Shown: piece by piece, positions 1-7,724 of the stretch
How the letters are laid out: every line of letters starts with the position of its first letter
Numbering within the stretch: position 1 is the stretch's first letter
DNA from: an uncultured Pseudomonadota bacterium
GTDB taxonomy: Bacteria; Myxococcota_A; UBA9042; CAIXZC01
DNA: 15,903 nt
Assembly: GCA_937884235.1 (NCBI GenBank)
Contig: CALGBT010000100.1
Span: 1-15,903 of the forward strand
Reading direction: 5' to 3'
Made by a program: the position numbers and the translations under genes
Notes under the pieces: generated by a model
Told to the model about the DNA's origin: nothing
Database searches by the model: none
Seen by the model: the letters and a program-made list of their open reading frames with translations, nothing else

Positions 1-677
1 TTCAGCATCTGACCGGACTGGAAGTCGACGGTACCGGCCAGTGGGGCGGCCCCAGCTGCGGCCTGGGGAGGCTTGTAGCCTGCGGGCAGCCAGCCTTCCG
101 GCGGGAACTTCATCCACATGCCGCCGACCACAACCATGACCATGAAGATAACACCGTAGATGATGAAGGTTGTGGAGAGCCCCTGAGTTTCAATGAGGTG
201 CCCCCAGGCCCCGGCAAGTTTCACCCAAAGCATGGCACCAAAACCGAATCCGGCTACGGCCAGGCCGGTGATGAGTCCCTTCTTGTCAGGGAACCAGCGC
301 ATGCCCACGGCAATAGGAACGACGTACGCCAGCCCGATTCCTGAGCCACCGATAACGCCGATGAAGATGAATACGGGCCAGAATGAGGTGCCGCCAAAGA
401 GACCGGCCAACGCATAGCCAGCGCCCAGGACGATGCCGCCGGAGACAGCCAGTTTCTGGGGGCCAAGACGCGGCATGAGCCGGCCGGCAATGACCATGAC
501 GATGGCAAAGAAGGCCAATCCGGCGGCGAAGACTGCCTGCGTCTGTGCAGCAGTCCAATCCGCGGCCTTGAGCGAAGGTGTGAATACCGACCACGCGTAG
601 ATGGCACCGAGCGCGAGTTGAATGAGAATCGCCCCCACGACCACCAGATTCCTGTTCATTACCTTTGTATCCGTCAT
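1..677 (-). CDS. OFA-family MFS transporter, N-terminal half (partial)
   Basis: Inner-membrane major facilitator of the oxalate/formate antiporter (OFA) type, probably exchanging or importing a small carboxylate; the true substrate cannot be read from the sequence. The 225 visible residues contain about six hydrophobic helices. Family landmarks are GAIYAWSVF (residues 24-32), an MFS motif-A-like GRLMPRLGPQK between helices 2 and 3 (65-75), and a block GIGLAYVVPI followed by RWFPDKKGL and GLAVAGFGFGA (113-148). The central loop after helix 6 starts FPPEGWLPAGYKPP and ends DFQSGQML, where OFA proteins carry a similar segment before helix 7. The family is usually about 400 residues, so roughly half is missing beyond the window. 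I chose the ATG at 677 because GGAAGGAGGG lies just upstream; a second in-frame ATG at codon 7 is less well placed. The gene is co-directional with the lipoprotein genes but has its own candidate promoter in the 142-base gap. Confidence 0.9.
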   Translation of the reverse strand, partial: MTDTKVMNRNLVVVGAILIQLALGAIYAWSVFTPSLKAADWTAAQTQAVFAAGLAFFAIVMVIAGRLMPRLGPQKLAVSGGIVLGAGYALAGLFGGTSFWPVFIFIGVIGGSGIGLAYVVPIAVGMRWFPDKKGLITGLAVAGFGFGAMLWVKLAGAWGHLIETQGLSTTFIIYGVIFMVMVVVGGMWMKFPPEGWLPAGYKPPQAAAGAAPLAGTVDFQSGQML

Positions 678-723
678 CCCTCTTCCCTCCTTCCCCGCCC
701 CTGGCGGTCAAAATGAACGAAAC

Positions 724-736
724 GACGCTATGCGTC
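724..736. promoter_or_regulatory. Perfect inverted repeat, possible operator of the transporter gene
   Basis: GACGC-TAT-GCGTC is a perfect 5-bp inverted repeat around a 3-bp centre. It lies between the candidate -10 box (750-755) and the transporter start codon (677), so it falls just inside the predicted transcript. It could be a repressor site or a small 5' hairpin. No regulator gene lies nearby to support either reading. Confidence 0.35.
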
Positions 737-749
737 AAACTTGCGCGAA

Positions 750-777
750 ACAGTACCAGCGTGCCCAAGCGTGTCAA
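750..777 (-). promoter_or_regulatory. Candidate sigma70-type promoter for the transporter gene
   Basis: On the minus strand a perfect TTGACA (772-777) is followed after 16 bases by TACTGT (750-755), a weak -10 box. A start near 743 would give a leader of about 65 bases before the ATG at 677. The perfect -35 is the main support; the poor -10 keeps confidence moderate. It also suggests that the transporter is not simply read through from the lipoprotein genes upstream. Confidence 0.4.
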
Positions 778-819
778 CGATAATCAAATATTCTCACCGT
801 TGTTTTGGGGGATCGGAGC

Positions 820-2004
820 TTATCGCAGTTGGAGTCCTCTGCTGACCTCTTGCGCAAAGAGGGTATTGGCGTCGGAGAAGGAGATATTGACTGCCGGTCC
901 ATCCCTGCCACCGTTCCCGGCGGTGGCATCACTGCCGTAGCGGCCGTCCTTACCGGGGAAGGCACTGCCCATGGGGCCGGTGCCGGCGCTGCCGCCGTTG
1001 CCGCCACTGCCGGCGCGGCCTGGAGCGCCCCCATATCCGGCGGCGTTGCGCAGGGTGAACCACTCCACGACTTCGGTGTGTCCGAGGGGCACGTGCAGAT
1101 CGATGCGGCCGCCATTGCCGCCGCGGCCACCGCTGCCGCCGTCACCGCCGTCGGCTCCGTCGCCACCGTTGCCTGCGGCTGCGGAGTTGCACTTTGAGTC
1201 ACCGCCGTTGCCGCCGTTGCCGGCGCGGCCACCATCCCCCCCGGGGCCGCCATTGCCACCCTGGGCGCTGACGATGACATTTTCGATGAGGTTGGGGTCC
1301 AGGAAGACGTAGCGCGGGACGGTAATGTCCGGTCCGCTGGCCCGCAGGACCAGGACGCGGTGGCGCCGCTTGATGTAAGCAACGGCGACGTCGACGCGGA
1401 GATCTGCGCCGTCGCGGCCGTCGCCGCCATTCTGGCCATCGCCGCCATTTTGCCCACTACGACCGTTTTGAGCGGCGGTGCAGTTCTTCTCGTCGCCGCC
1501 CTCTTCACCATCTCGCCCGTGCTCGCCCCAGGCTCCGCCGATGCCCGGTGCCCCGGTCTGGCCATCGAAGTTCAGTTCGCTTCGACAGTCGAACCGAGGC
1601 GTCAGACGAAGCTCGCCCTTGACCCACTCTGGAATCCTGGTGCCGGGCCCGGTGGGGCCGACGGGGCGAACTCGTACAACCAGCTCCTCGAAGAGCAGTG
1701 GTATCGGGTCGTCGATGATGATGACCCCGTCCGGAGTCACAGAGCCGTGGCTGGTCTCGACGAGGAAATCCTGGAATCTGAGCCGATTGCCGTGGCCCTC
1801 ACCGCGTCGTGGCGTGCGGAAGTTCTTGCCATCTGCGGAGGTGACGTTGATGACAATTTGGGGCGGAGCGGAGAGACAGTAGCGGGTGCCGGAAACCGCA
1901 GTGAGCGCGAGGTTCTCAAGCTCTAGTTCACCGAGAGGCACGGCCTTGGGGCAGCCCGCAAGAAAGAGCGGGGCCAGGATCAACAGAGCAAGCGCGGGGC
2001 GCAT
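820..2004 (-). CDS. Glycine-rich repeat lipoprotein
   Basis: Predicted 394-residue lipoprotein of unknown function. The signal peptide ends in the lipobox LAGC, with Cys18 as the lipidated residue. Residues 24-140 are a beta-rich region with Cys43 and Cys140. Three glycine-rich tracts follow (about 147-199, 248-300, 323-370), made of GGN, GGD, GRDG and NGG units, separated by hydrophobic beta-like segments such as LRVDVAVAY and IDLHVPLGH. Two tracts each hold one Cys (175, 272). The composition resembles PE-PGRS, collagen-like and polyglycine-II proteins only in a general way; no homology is claimed. The start has TGGAGG six bases upstream. The gene begins 31 bases after the Cys-rich lipoprotein gene and is probably co-transcribed with it. 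The TAA lies in a 142-base gap without an evident intrinsic terminator. Confidence 0.9.
   Translation of the reverse strand: MRPALALLILAPLFLAGCPKAVPLGELELENLALTAVSGTRYCLSAPPQIVINVTSADGKNFRTPRRGEGHGNRLRFQDFLVETSHGSVTPDGVIIIDDPIPLLFEELVVRVRPVGPTGPGTRIPEWVKGELRLTPRFDCRSELNFDGQTGAPGIGGAWGEHGRDGEEGGDEKNCTAAQNGRSGQNGGDGQNGGDGRDGADLRVDVAVAYIKRRHRVLVLRASGPDITVPRYVFLDPNLIENVIVSAQGGNGGPGGDGGRAGNGGNGGDSKCNSAAAGNGGDGADGGDGGSGGRGGNGGRIDLHVPLGHTEVVEWFTLRNAAGYGGAPGRAGSGGNGGSAGTGPMGSAFPGKDGRYGSDATAGNGGRDGPAVNISFSDANTLFAQEVSRGLQLR
895..1566 (-). repeat. Gly-codon-rich degenerate triplet repeats in three blocks
   Basis: Three coding blocks (about 1408-1566, 1105-1263 and 895-1038) consist largely of degenerate GGN/GGC/GAC/AAC codons, seen on the plus strand as repeated gccgcc, ccgttgccgcc and ccaccgt units. 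They encode the glycine-rich tracts of the lipoprotein. Units are short and imperfect, so this is a low-complexity region that may vary in length between strains, not a defined tandem repeat. Confidence 0.75.
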
Positions 2005-2035
2005 AGAGAACCTCCAGAGGTAACGGCGGGTGCGG

Positions 2036-3349
2036 TTATTCTTCGTCGTCGGGGAAGAAGCAGTTGGTGAGGTCTTCGCAGCTACCGGCGTTGGTCACGC
2101 AACCTTCGATCATCGCGATTGCTTCGGGGACGAACCCGGTGGCAAAGCCCAGAGCAGCCTCGCAGTCAAGGGTCAGTTCCGGGCCGGCAACCGGGTCGGT
2201 GCAGATGTCAGCCACGGCGGCACAGGTGGCAACGTGCTCGGCGGTGATGTTGATGAGGCAGTAGAGCGACGAGAGGTTGCCTGAGGGGCAGATGTCCAGA
2301 TTATTGATGCAGGTTACGGCATCTTCCATGGTGCGGAAGCCCTCGGGCTTGGTCTGGGTGATGCCCGTCATCTGCCAGGCGCAGAAGTCGTGGGCGAGGC
2401 CACCGAGGTCGTCGTAGATGTTGTTCTCGTCGCCCAGGGAACCGCATTTTTCATGAGAGAGTTTGCAGTATTCAAGCGCACCAGCCGCAGGCTCGTCTGG
2501 CATATTCAGACAGTTGATGTACAACTTAGCGCAGTCCATGGGCAGATTACTACCCATCTCCAGACACATCTGAGCTGCCAGGCCTTGACCGGCGGACCAG
2601 TCGATGCAGGAGGCCGTGCATTCTTCGGTGGTGGCGAAGGTATTGGGAACAGGGGTGCAGGTGGGGTCGACTTCGGCACCACAGAGGTTCACTTCACAGA
2701 CTTCAGTGTCGCCGGGTCCCATGCAGGCGAAGAACTCCGTGCCGGAGCAGGTTGCCAGGGCGCCACCGATGCAATCGAGAATCTCCTCTGTGCCGGACTG
2801 CAGGCCGATGGACGAGGAGCACACCAGATTGCAGTCCTCAAGGCTGTAGCCAAAGATGTCCGTTTCCAGAGCGTCGCATGCTTCCACGTCCAGGCAAAGG
2901 GTAACGCAGTCTTCGTTGTACTCGTAGTCGCCCGGGCAACTGGCGTATTGCTCGCAATAGGAGCCATCTTCGTCGTAGTTATTGGCACAGGCCAGCTTCT
3001 TGACGATGGCGACGTCTGCGGTAGCCAGAGCGATGCAATCAGCCAGGCAGTCGGGTCCGTAGTCAATGCTTTCGCAGCTGTTGCCCTGGTCGCAGTAGGT
3101 GCTACACTGTCGCTCCAGCATTTCGTCGCTGTATGGTGACTGGGGTTCTTCAGTCTGGTCCGGGGCCACGTCTTCCTCAGCCACGTCGGCAGGAATGATG
3201 GCGTCATCTTCAGCAACGTCGTCGGCAACCTGAGCATCACCGGTGGCGACGGAGTCGTCTTCAGGTTTCACGTCAACTGCTTCTTTGTCCGACCCCGAAC
3301 AGGCCAGCAAGAATGCTGCTAGAGTGGCTATCATCCATAGTTTGTTCAT
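2036..3349 (-). CDS. Cysteine-rich lipoprotein with CX3C motifs
   Basis: Predicted 437-residue lipoprotein of unknown function. The signal peptide ends LLAC (Cys17). Residues about 18-72 form an acidic, Asp/Glu/Ala/Val-rich linker typical of a disordered spacer above the membrane. The rest carries about 36 cysteines, an even number, fitting a disulfide-stabilised exported protein. CX3C pairs recur (CSTYC, CLADC, CVTLC, CNLVC, CTASC), often close to a second Cys pair, suggesting repeated helical hairpins held by disulfides. The protein ends in the acidic PDDEE. I chose the ATG at 3349 over that at 3361, because GGAGAG, the likely ribosome site, overlaps the first codons of the longer form. The gene is first in the minus-strand operon, read from a strong candidate promoter at 3389-3417, divergent from the deiminase-like gene. 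Confidence 0.9.
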   Translation of the reverse strand: MNKLWMIATLAAFLLACSGSDKEAVDVKPEDDSVATGDAQVADDVAEDDAIIPADVAEEDVAPDQTEEPQSPYSDEMLERQCSTYCDQGNSCESIDYGPDCLADCIALATADVAIVKKLACANNYDEDGSYCEQYASCPGDYEYNEDCVTLCLDVEACDALETDIFGYSLEDCNLVCSSSIGLQSGTEEILDCIGGALATCSGTEFFACMGPGDTEVCEVNLCGAEVDPTCTPVPNTFATTEECTASCIDWSAGQGLAAQMCLEMGSNLPMDCAKLYINCLNMPDEPAAGALEYCKLSHEKCGSLGDENNIYDDLGGLAHDFCAWQMTGITQTKPEGFRTMEDAVTCINNLDICPSGNLSSLYCLINITAEHVATCAAVADICTDPVAGPELTLDCEAALGFATGFVPEAIAMIEGCVTNAGSCEDLTNCFFPDDEE

Positions 3350-3366
3350 GGTTCTCTCCACGATGG

Positions 3367-3396
3367 TTGCAGTTCAAACGATGCCGCCAGTATACT
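3367..3396 (+). promoter_or_regulatory. Candidate promoter for the deiminase-like gene, sharing the -10
   Basis: On the plus strand TTGCAG (3367-3372) is followed after 18 bases by TATACT (3391-3396). The -35 is weaker than that of the opposing promoter. Because AGTATACT is its own reverse complement, the two -10 boxes overlap by four bases, so polymerase could engage only one direction at a time. The leader to the ATG at 3454 would be about 50 bases. Confidence 0.45.
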
Positions 3397-3417
3397 GAGG
3401 CTCTGTTTGTTGGTCAA
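3389..3417 (-). promoter_or_regulatory. Strong candidate promoter for the lipoprotein operon
   Basis: Read on the minus strand, TTGACC (3412-3417) is followed after exactly 17 bases by TATACT (3389-3394). This is the best promoter match in the window. Transcription would begin near 3382, about 33 bases before the ATG at 3349. Its -10 box lies in the palindrome AGTATACT (3389-3396), which is also used by the opposite promoter. Confidence 0.6.
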
Positions 3418-3453
3418 AGATTCCCGCGGATAGGAGCGGGAGGCGGAGCTTGC

Positions 3454-5265
3454 ATGCGACGATTCATCTGTTATTTGGCGGTGTTGGCGCTCCTTGGTGG
3501 AGTCTCTTCAGCCCGCGCTGATTTTGCTGCCGACCATCCTGAGTATTTCGGTCTTACCGACCCGCCGCCGGGCAGTTTCGTCTTGCCGTCCCTGCACGAG
3601 TACGGCATTCGTTACGCGGTGCGGATTGGTGATCTCCCGGTTTACTGGCAGTTGCATGTGGAATTGGATGGGGAGAAGCTGCTCTTCGTGGTGGGCGGTG
3701 ACGACGAATTGAGTCAGCTCGAAGCCTATGTGGAGGAGTATCCGCTGCAGCCGGCAGCGCTGGGTTTCCTGGATGTGCTGGCGCTGGACAGCAAGCAGAT
3801 CGGGGAGTTCTTCCCTTTCCTGATAACCGACGGTGCGGTCTCGAGAGTTGTTGACGCCCGCTACGGCATCAAGAACCAGCAGGACGACGCGGCGGGCAGC
3901 AAGCTGGCGGAATTGTGGGAGAGTTGCGCCTATCGGCCGCCCATCTTCCTGACCAGGGGCTATGTCATTGCGTTGGGCGAGGGGCGTTGCATCATCTCCA
4001 AATCAGTTTACTCGCGCACCCCCAGCCTGACACCGGCGGAAGTCGATGGCCAGCTTCGAGGATTTCTGGGGTGCCAGCAGATTGTGGCTCTGCAGGCGTT
4101 GCAGAAGGACGGCGAAGGGAGGCTTGACACTTATGTCCGGCAGGTTGCCCCTGAGGTCATCCTGGTGGGCGTCTACGATGCAATACAGGACTCAGCGAAT
4201 CAGTACATCATGTCGCAAGCCGCGGTGGAGTTGGAAGAGGCCCTGGGCGATTCCTTCACCGTTGAGACGGTGGCGATGCCGGACCCCATTGCCCTGGGGG
4301 GCGAGACCTTGCGCCCCAGCTACCTGCACTACGTTCAGACGGCCACGAAGCTCATCGTTCCCACCTTCAAGGGCAACGACAGCTGGCAGACCAAGGCTGT
4401 CAACACGCTCCAGAAGCACACGCCGAAGCTTGCCCTAGTCTTCCTCGACGCCACCGAGTTGACTTACTCGTCCAGCCGCTTGACGAGCATCGTTGCTCCC
4501 TATCCGGACCTGCCTCTGGATGATTCGTGCGAATCGCCTGAGATAATCTGTCAGTCAGGCAGCCCGCTGGAATGCGGCCCCTGTTTCAACGAGTGCTGGA
4601 AGTCTGGTAAGAGTTGCGTTTCGCCAACTGACTACGGCAAGTGTGTGCTGGCTGAAGATGCCTGCTATGACCTCGCTATCCTGGTCTGCCCGGAGGGTTC
4701 GGCTTGCAGCGGCGAGGGATCCTGCGAAGCGGGTCCGGGCGATTGCTCAGACATTCCTCCCGGAGGGACCTGTGAAGGCGACGTCATTCAGAAGTGCGTG
4801 GGCGACACGCTGATCCAGGTGGACTGTGGCAAGAATGGCGAGTTTTGTACTATCAACGAGGCGGCTGAGGCCATCTGCTTCCTGCCCTGCTTTGATGACT
4901 GCATTCCAGAGACGACCTTCTGCGACAACGATGCCACCTATTTCTGCCAGTCGCTGCCGGCCGGAGGCGAGGATTGTGGGCAGAGGGTGCTCCAGGAGCT
5001 CTGCGAAAACGGGACGGTTTGCGTTGCGGGGGCGTGTGTTCAGCCAGTCGTGGACGGGGACCCGGACGTCAAGACTGGTGACGGTTCCCTGCCTGCCGTG
5101 GACGAGGATTTGCAGGACTGGACCGCGGGCTACGACGAGAAGAAGAGTTCGTGTTCATCAGGTCCGCTGGCAGCCGGTAGCTGGCCTGCGCTGTTTGCAC
5201 TCCTGCTCCTCGTTGCGTTGTGTCATTGGCTGCGATATCGTGCGGTTACCAGCAACAGAACATAG
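3454..5265 (+). CDS. Secreted agmatine-deiminase-like protein with Cys-rich region and MYXO-CTERM-like tail
   Basis: Exported 603-residue protein. A signal peptide (cleavage probably near SSARA, 18-22) leads into residues about 40-350, which follow the layout of agmatine/peptidyl-arginine deiminases of the porphyromonas type: a TDG segment (126-128) where an RD/GP motif is expected, GEGRLDTY (220-227) in place of GxGHIDM, then VILVGVYD, a YLHYVQ strand, LIVP and SSSRLTSI (339-346) where the catalytic GGxLHCIT is expected. By that alignment the catalytic His is Arg223 and the catalytic Cys is Ser345, so it is probably not an active deiminase. Residues 359-530 are Cys-rich with many CxxC-like spacings. 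The tail is CSSG (567-570), a helix (about 577-591) and basic residues. The ATG at 3454 has GGAG upstream; a longer frame back to 3313 would overlap the divergent promoter and lacks a signal peptide at its start. The next gene follows after 14 bases. Confidence 0.8.
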   Translation: MRRFICYLAVLALLGGVSSARADFAADHPEYFGLTDPPPGSFVLPSLHEYGIRYAVRIGDLPVYWQLHVELDGEKLLFVVGGDDELSQLEAYVEEYPLQPAALGFLDVLALDSKQIGEFFPFLITDGAVSRVVDARYGIKNQQDDAAGSKLAELWESCAYRPPIFLTRGYVIALGEGRCIISKSVYSRTPSLTPAEVDGQLRGFLGCQQIVALQALQKDGEGRLDTYVRQVAPEVILVGVYDAIQDSANQYIMSQAAVELEEALGDSFTVETVAMPDPIALGGETLRPSYLHYVQTATKLIVPTFKGNDSWQTKAVNTLQKHTPKLALVFLDATELTYSSSRLTSIVAPYPDLPLDDSCESPEIICQSGSPLECGPCFNECWKSGKSCVSPTDYGKCVLAEDACYDLAILVCPEGSACSGEGSCEAGPGDCSDIPPGGTCEGDVIQKCVGDTLIQVDCGKNGEFCTINEAAEAICFLPCFDDCIPETTFCDNDATYFCQSLPAGGEDCGQRVLQELCENGTVCVAGACVQPVVDGDPDVKTGDGSLPAVDEDLQDWTAGYDEKKSSCSSGPLAAGSWPALFALLLLVALCHWLRYRAVTSNRT

Positions 5266-5279
5266 CCGATGGAGTCGAC

Positions 5280-7718
5280 ATGAGGGAAGTTTGGGGCAGG
5301 CTCTACCTGGTGGCGCTGCTGATGCTGGCGGTGGCCTGCCAGGACGGAGCGGTGGTCAAGCCGGTGGGGCCCGATGTCACTGTGGTGCAGGATCTTCTGG
5401 CAGGGCCCGACGTGGCGGCGGACGTCTTCGTACCCTGGCAGCCGGAGGTGACGCCTCCCGAACTGGCGGTCGTGGAGACCTGGCTCAGCGACGACCCGGT
5501 GGTGGCTGGGAGCGGTCCGGTGAAAGTTACGTGCATGGGCTACGATGACTCGGGCAACTACGTTGGAGCGGGGCCGTGCTTGTTGGTCACGGACCCGCCA
5601 TTGGTCGTGGATGGCATGCTGATCTCGACGACAAAGGCGGGAGCCTACGACGTAGTATGCAAGCCCATCGCCGATGTTGAGGTCGAGTTGAGTGGCGCCA
5701 TTCTGCATGTTATTCCGGCACCGGCAGCGAGCATTGAGGTGAGTCCCTTTCCCGACAAGGAGGTCTATCTTGTCGGGCATTCTCTGACCCTCAAGGCTTC
5801 CGGTGAAGATGAATATGGCAACACCATCGACGAAGTGGAGTTGGCGGGGGTCGCCGTGGCGCCCTCGACCTTGGCGAAGGTGGTGTTGGGGAAGGTCACG
5901 TTCTTAAAGGAGGGGCCAGGCACCATCAGCGCCCACGCAGCTGAAAACCCATCGGCCAGCGGTTCCTTCCCGGTGTTAGTTGATGCCGGTGCGCCGCTGA
6001 TAGCCATCGATACCCCTGCTCGCGGGCAGCAACTGCTGGGACCGGGTCCCATCACGGTGACGGGAACGGTGACTGATGCCACTGGTCTCAAGGGGGCCAC
6101 CCTCAACGGAAAGGCCCTGAAACCCAATGTCCTGGGGCAGTTTACGACGACGGTACCCGGCGAATTCGGCCTCAACATGCTGGTTATCGAGGCCGAGGAT
6201 ACGTTGGGCAACAGCAGTCGGCACGTTCAGTCATTTGCCTTGGCCGCGGGCTATGCCCCGGTGGTCGATGGGGCGGTGGAGGACCTGCTGGTAACCGGTG
6301 GCATCAAGGCGTGGCTGGACTACGAAGCGTTCAAAGGGAGCGGGGCTGAGGGCGTCACCCTGAGCCAGATCGCTGAGGCGGTGCTCACCAGTTTGGACCT
6401 GGCGGCGCTGATTCCCAGTCCGGCCACCCAGCAGGAGATACTGCTTTGCACGTATGACGTCTACCTGGAGAACCTCAGCTACGGCCAGCCGACCCTGGAG
6501 ATATGGCCACTGCCTACCGGGCTGACGGTTCATGCCAAGTACCCTGACCTGGTTGCCGACCTGAGCATGCCGGCCCCGTGGTGTCCGGACGTGGAGGGAC
6601 AGGTGACTGCAACTGCGGTGACCATTACCGCCCACGTCGCGGTGGATTTGACCGCCAGTGGTGAAGTGATTGTTGAAATGACTGCGGTTGACGTGGAGTT
6701 TGTCGGCCTGGGCATCGACCTGTACGGTGTCACCGGCAATCTTGTCCAGGCGGTGCTCTCGTTCTTTGAGGAGAGTCTGGCGACCATGATCGAGGAACAG
6801 TTCGAGTTGGTGGTGCAGGCCCAGGTTGAGGCGATGCTGGAGCAATTCCTGGGCGTCATCTCTGTGGACAAGTGGATCGAGATGCCGCCCTTCATGCCCT
6901 CGGCACCGTCTACTCCCGCCGAGATTCACATGCGCGGCAGCGGCCTGGAGACCAGCTACGGGGGCTTGGAAGTGGATATCGATGCGGCCTTCACCACCGT
7001 CGACAAGAAGCACCTCGACCTCTTGGGTTCCCCCCAACGGCTGGGTTGCATGACCGGTCCTCCGGTGGCACCGGCCATCACCACACAGCACTATCTTGAA
7101 GTTGCTTTGCACGACGATGTGCTGAGCCAGTCAGTCTTCACCAAGTTTCTCTCCGGTGGCATTGACTTCGTTCTTACTGAGGAGAGCATGGCTGAGATGG
7201 GCAATAACTTCGCCGATTTTGGCGTTGCCGATCTGAGCATCGTCGCCAATGCGTTTCTGCCCCCCATCATGTCTGACTGTGGGGCGGACGGAGCCTTTCG
7301 CATTCAGCTTGGCGAGTTGCGCCTGAAGATCTCCCTGACCATGCTGGGGATGCCCCTGGAGATGACTTTGTATCTCTATTTCTCGGCCAAATCGCTGTTC
7401 GAGGTGGTGGGCGAATCCGGTGCCCAGCAGGTGCAGTTCACCTTTGGTGAGCTTGACTGGGTCGACTATCACATTGCTGAGATAAACGAGGAGTGGCAGG
7501 GGAACGAGGCGCTCTTCGGGGAACTCATCGAAGAGACTTTTCTGGCCGAGTTCGTGAATTTAGTTCAGGCATACCCCTACAACATTGATGTGTCGCAAAT
7601 GGCGGTCGGGGATCTGCTGCCGGTCTTTTCCGGCTGGACGCTGGTGCCTATCATCGATACCATCCAGCGCAAACCCGGGTACCTGCTGGTGCGTGCCCAT
7701 TTGTTGTTGGAGGAGTAA
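5280..7718 (+). CDS. Lipoprotein with Ig-like domains and possible BPI/TULIP-like region
   Basis: Predicted 812-residue lipoprotein with lipobox LAVAC (Cys20). An N-terminal linker is followed by three beta-sandwich-like segments: about 62-146, about 148-235 (with DEYGNTI, typical of bacterial Ig-like Big domains) and about 237-322 (TVTGTVTDATGL and EAEDTLGN, as in glucodextranase-B-like Ig domains). Residues about 325-812 have no motif I can name with certainty. Alternating amphipathic strands, the helix around 487-525 (SFFEESLATMIEEQFELVV) and the later EVALHDDVLSQSVFTKFLSG recall the two-barrel layout of BPI/LBP/CETP (TULIP) lipid-binding proteins. If correct, it binds a lipid or lipopolysaccharide-like ligand at the envelope. 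The ATG at 5280 has GGAG six bases upstream and gives a proper lipoprotein signal; a longer frame from 5220 overlaps the previous gene. It is probably co-transcribed with both neighbours. Confidence 0.8.
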   Translation: MREVWGRLYLVALLMLAVACQDGAVVKPVGPDVTVVQDLLAGPDVAADVFVPWQPEVTPPELAVVETWLSDDPVVAGSGPVKVTCMGYDDSGNYVGAGPCLLVTDPPLVVDGMLISTTKAGAYDVVCKPIADVEVELSGAILHVIPAPAASIEVSPFPDKEVYLVGHSLTLKASGEDEYGNTIDEVELAGVAVAPSTLAKVVLGKVTFLKEGPGTISAHAAENPSASGSFPVLVDAGAPLIAIDTPARGQQLLGPGPITVTGTVTDATGLKGATLNGKALKPNVLGQFTTTVPGEFGLNMLVIEAEDTLGNSSRHVQSFALAAGYAPVVDGAVEDLLVTGGIKAWLDYEAFKGSGAEGVTLSQIAEAVLTSLDLAALIPSPATQQEILLCTYDVYLENLSYGQPTLEIWPLPTGLTVHAKYPDLVADLSMPAPWCPDVEGQVTATAVTITAHVAVDLTASGEVIVEMTAVDVEFVGLGIDLYGVTGNLVQAVLSFFEESLATMIEEQFELVVQAQVEAMLEQFLGVISVDKWIEMPPFMPSAPSTPAEIHMRGSGLETSYGGLEVDIDAAFTTVDKKHLDLLGSPQRLGCMTGPPVAPAITTQHYLEVALHDDVLSQSVFTKFLSGGIDFVLTEESMAEMGNNFADFGVADLSIVANAFLPPIMSDCGADGAFRIQLGELRLKISLTMLGMPLEMTLYLYFSAKSLFEVVGESGAQQVQFTFGELDWVDYHIAEINEEWQGNEALFGELIEETFLAEFVNLVQAYPYNIDVSQMAVGDLLPVFSGWTLVPIIDTIQRKPGYLLVRAHLLLEE

Positions 7719-7724
7719 CTCGAC

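Noticed and set aside
774..1926. Long open frames on both strands over the glycine-rich gene (774-1565 minus, 805-1197 plus, 1360-1926 plus)
   Set aside because: They are Ala/Pro/Thr-rich low-complexity shadows of the Gly-codon repeats, lack ribosome sites, and the 820-2004 frame has a proper lipoprotein signal.
2390..3139. A 249-codon plus-strand frame opposite the Cys-rich lipoprotein
   Set aside because: It has no ribosome site or recognisable motif; the minus-strand frame has a signal peptide, lipobox and regular cysteines.
6231..7112. A 293-codon minus-strand frame opposite the large lipoprotein
   Set aside because: His/Gln/Arg-rich composition typical of an antisense shadow, without a start signal, and it conflicts with a well-supported gene.
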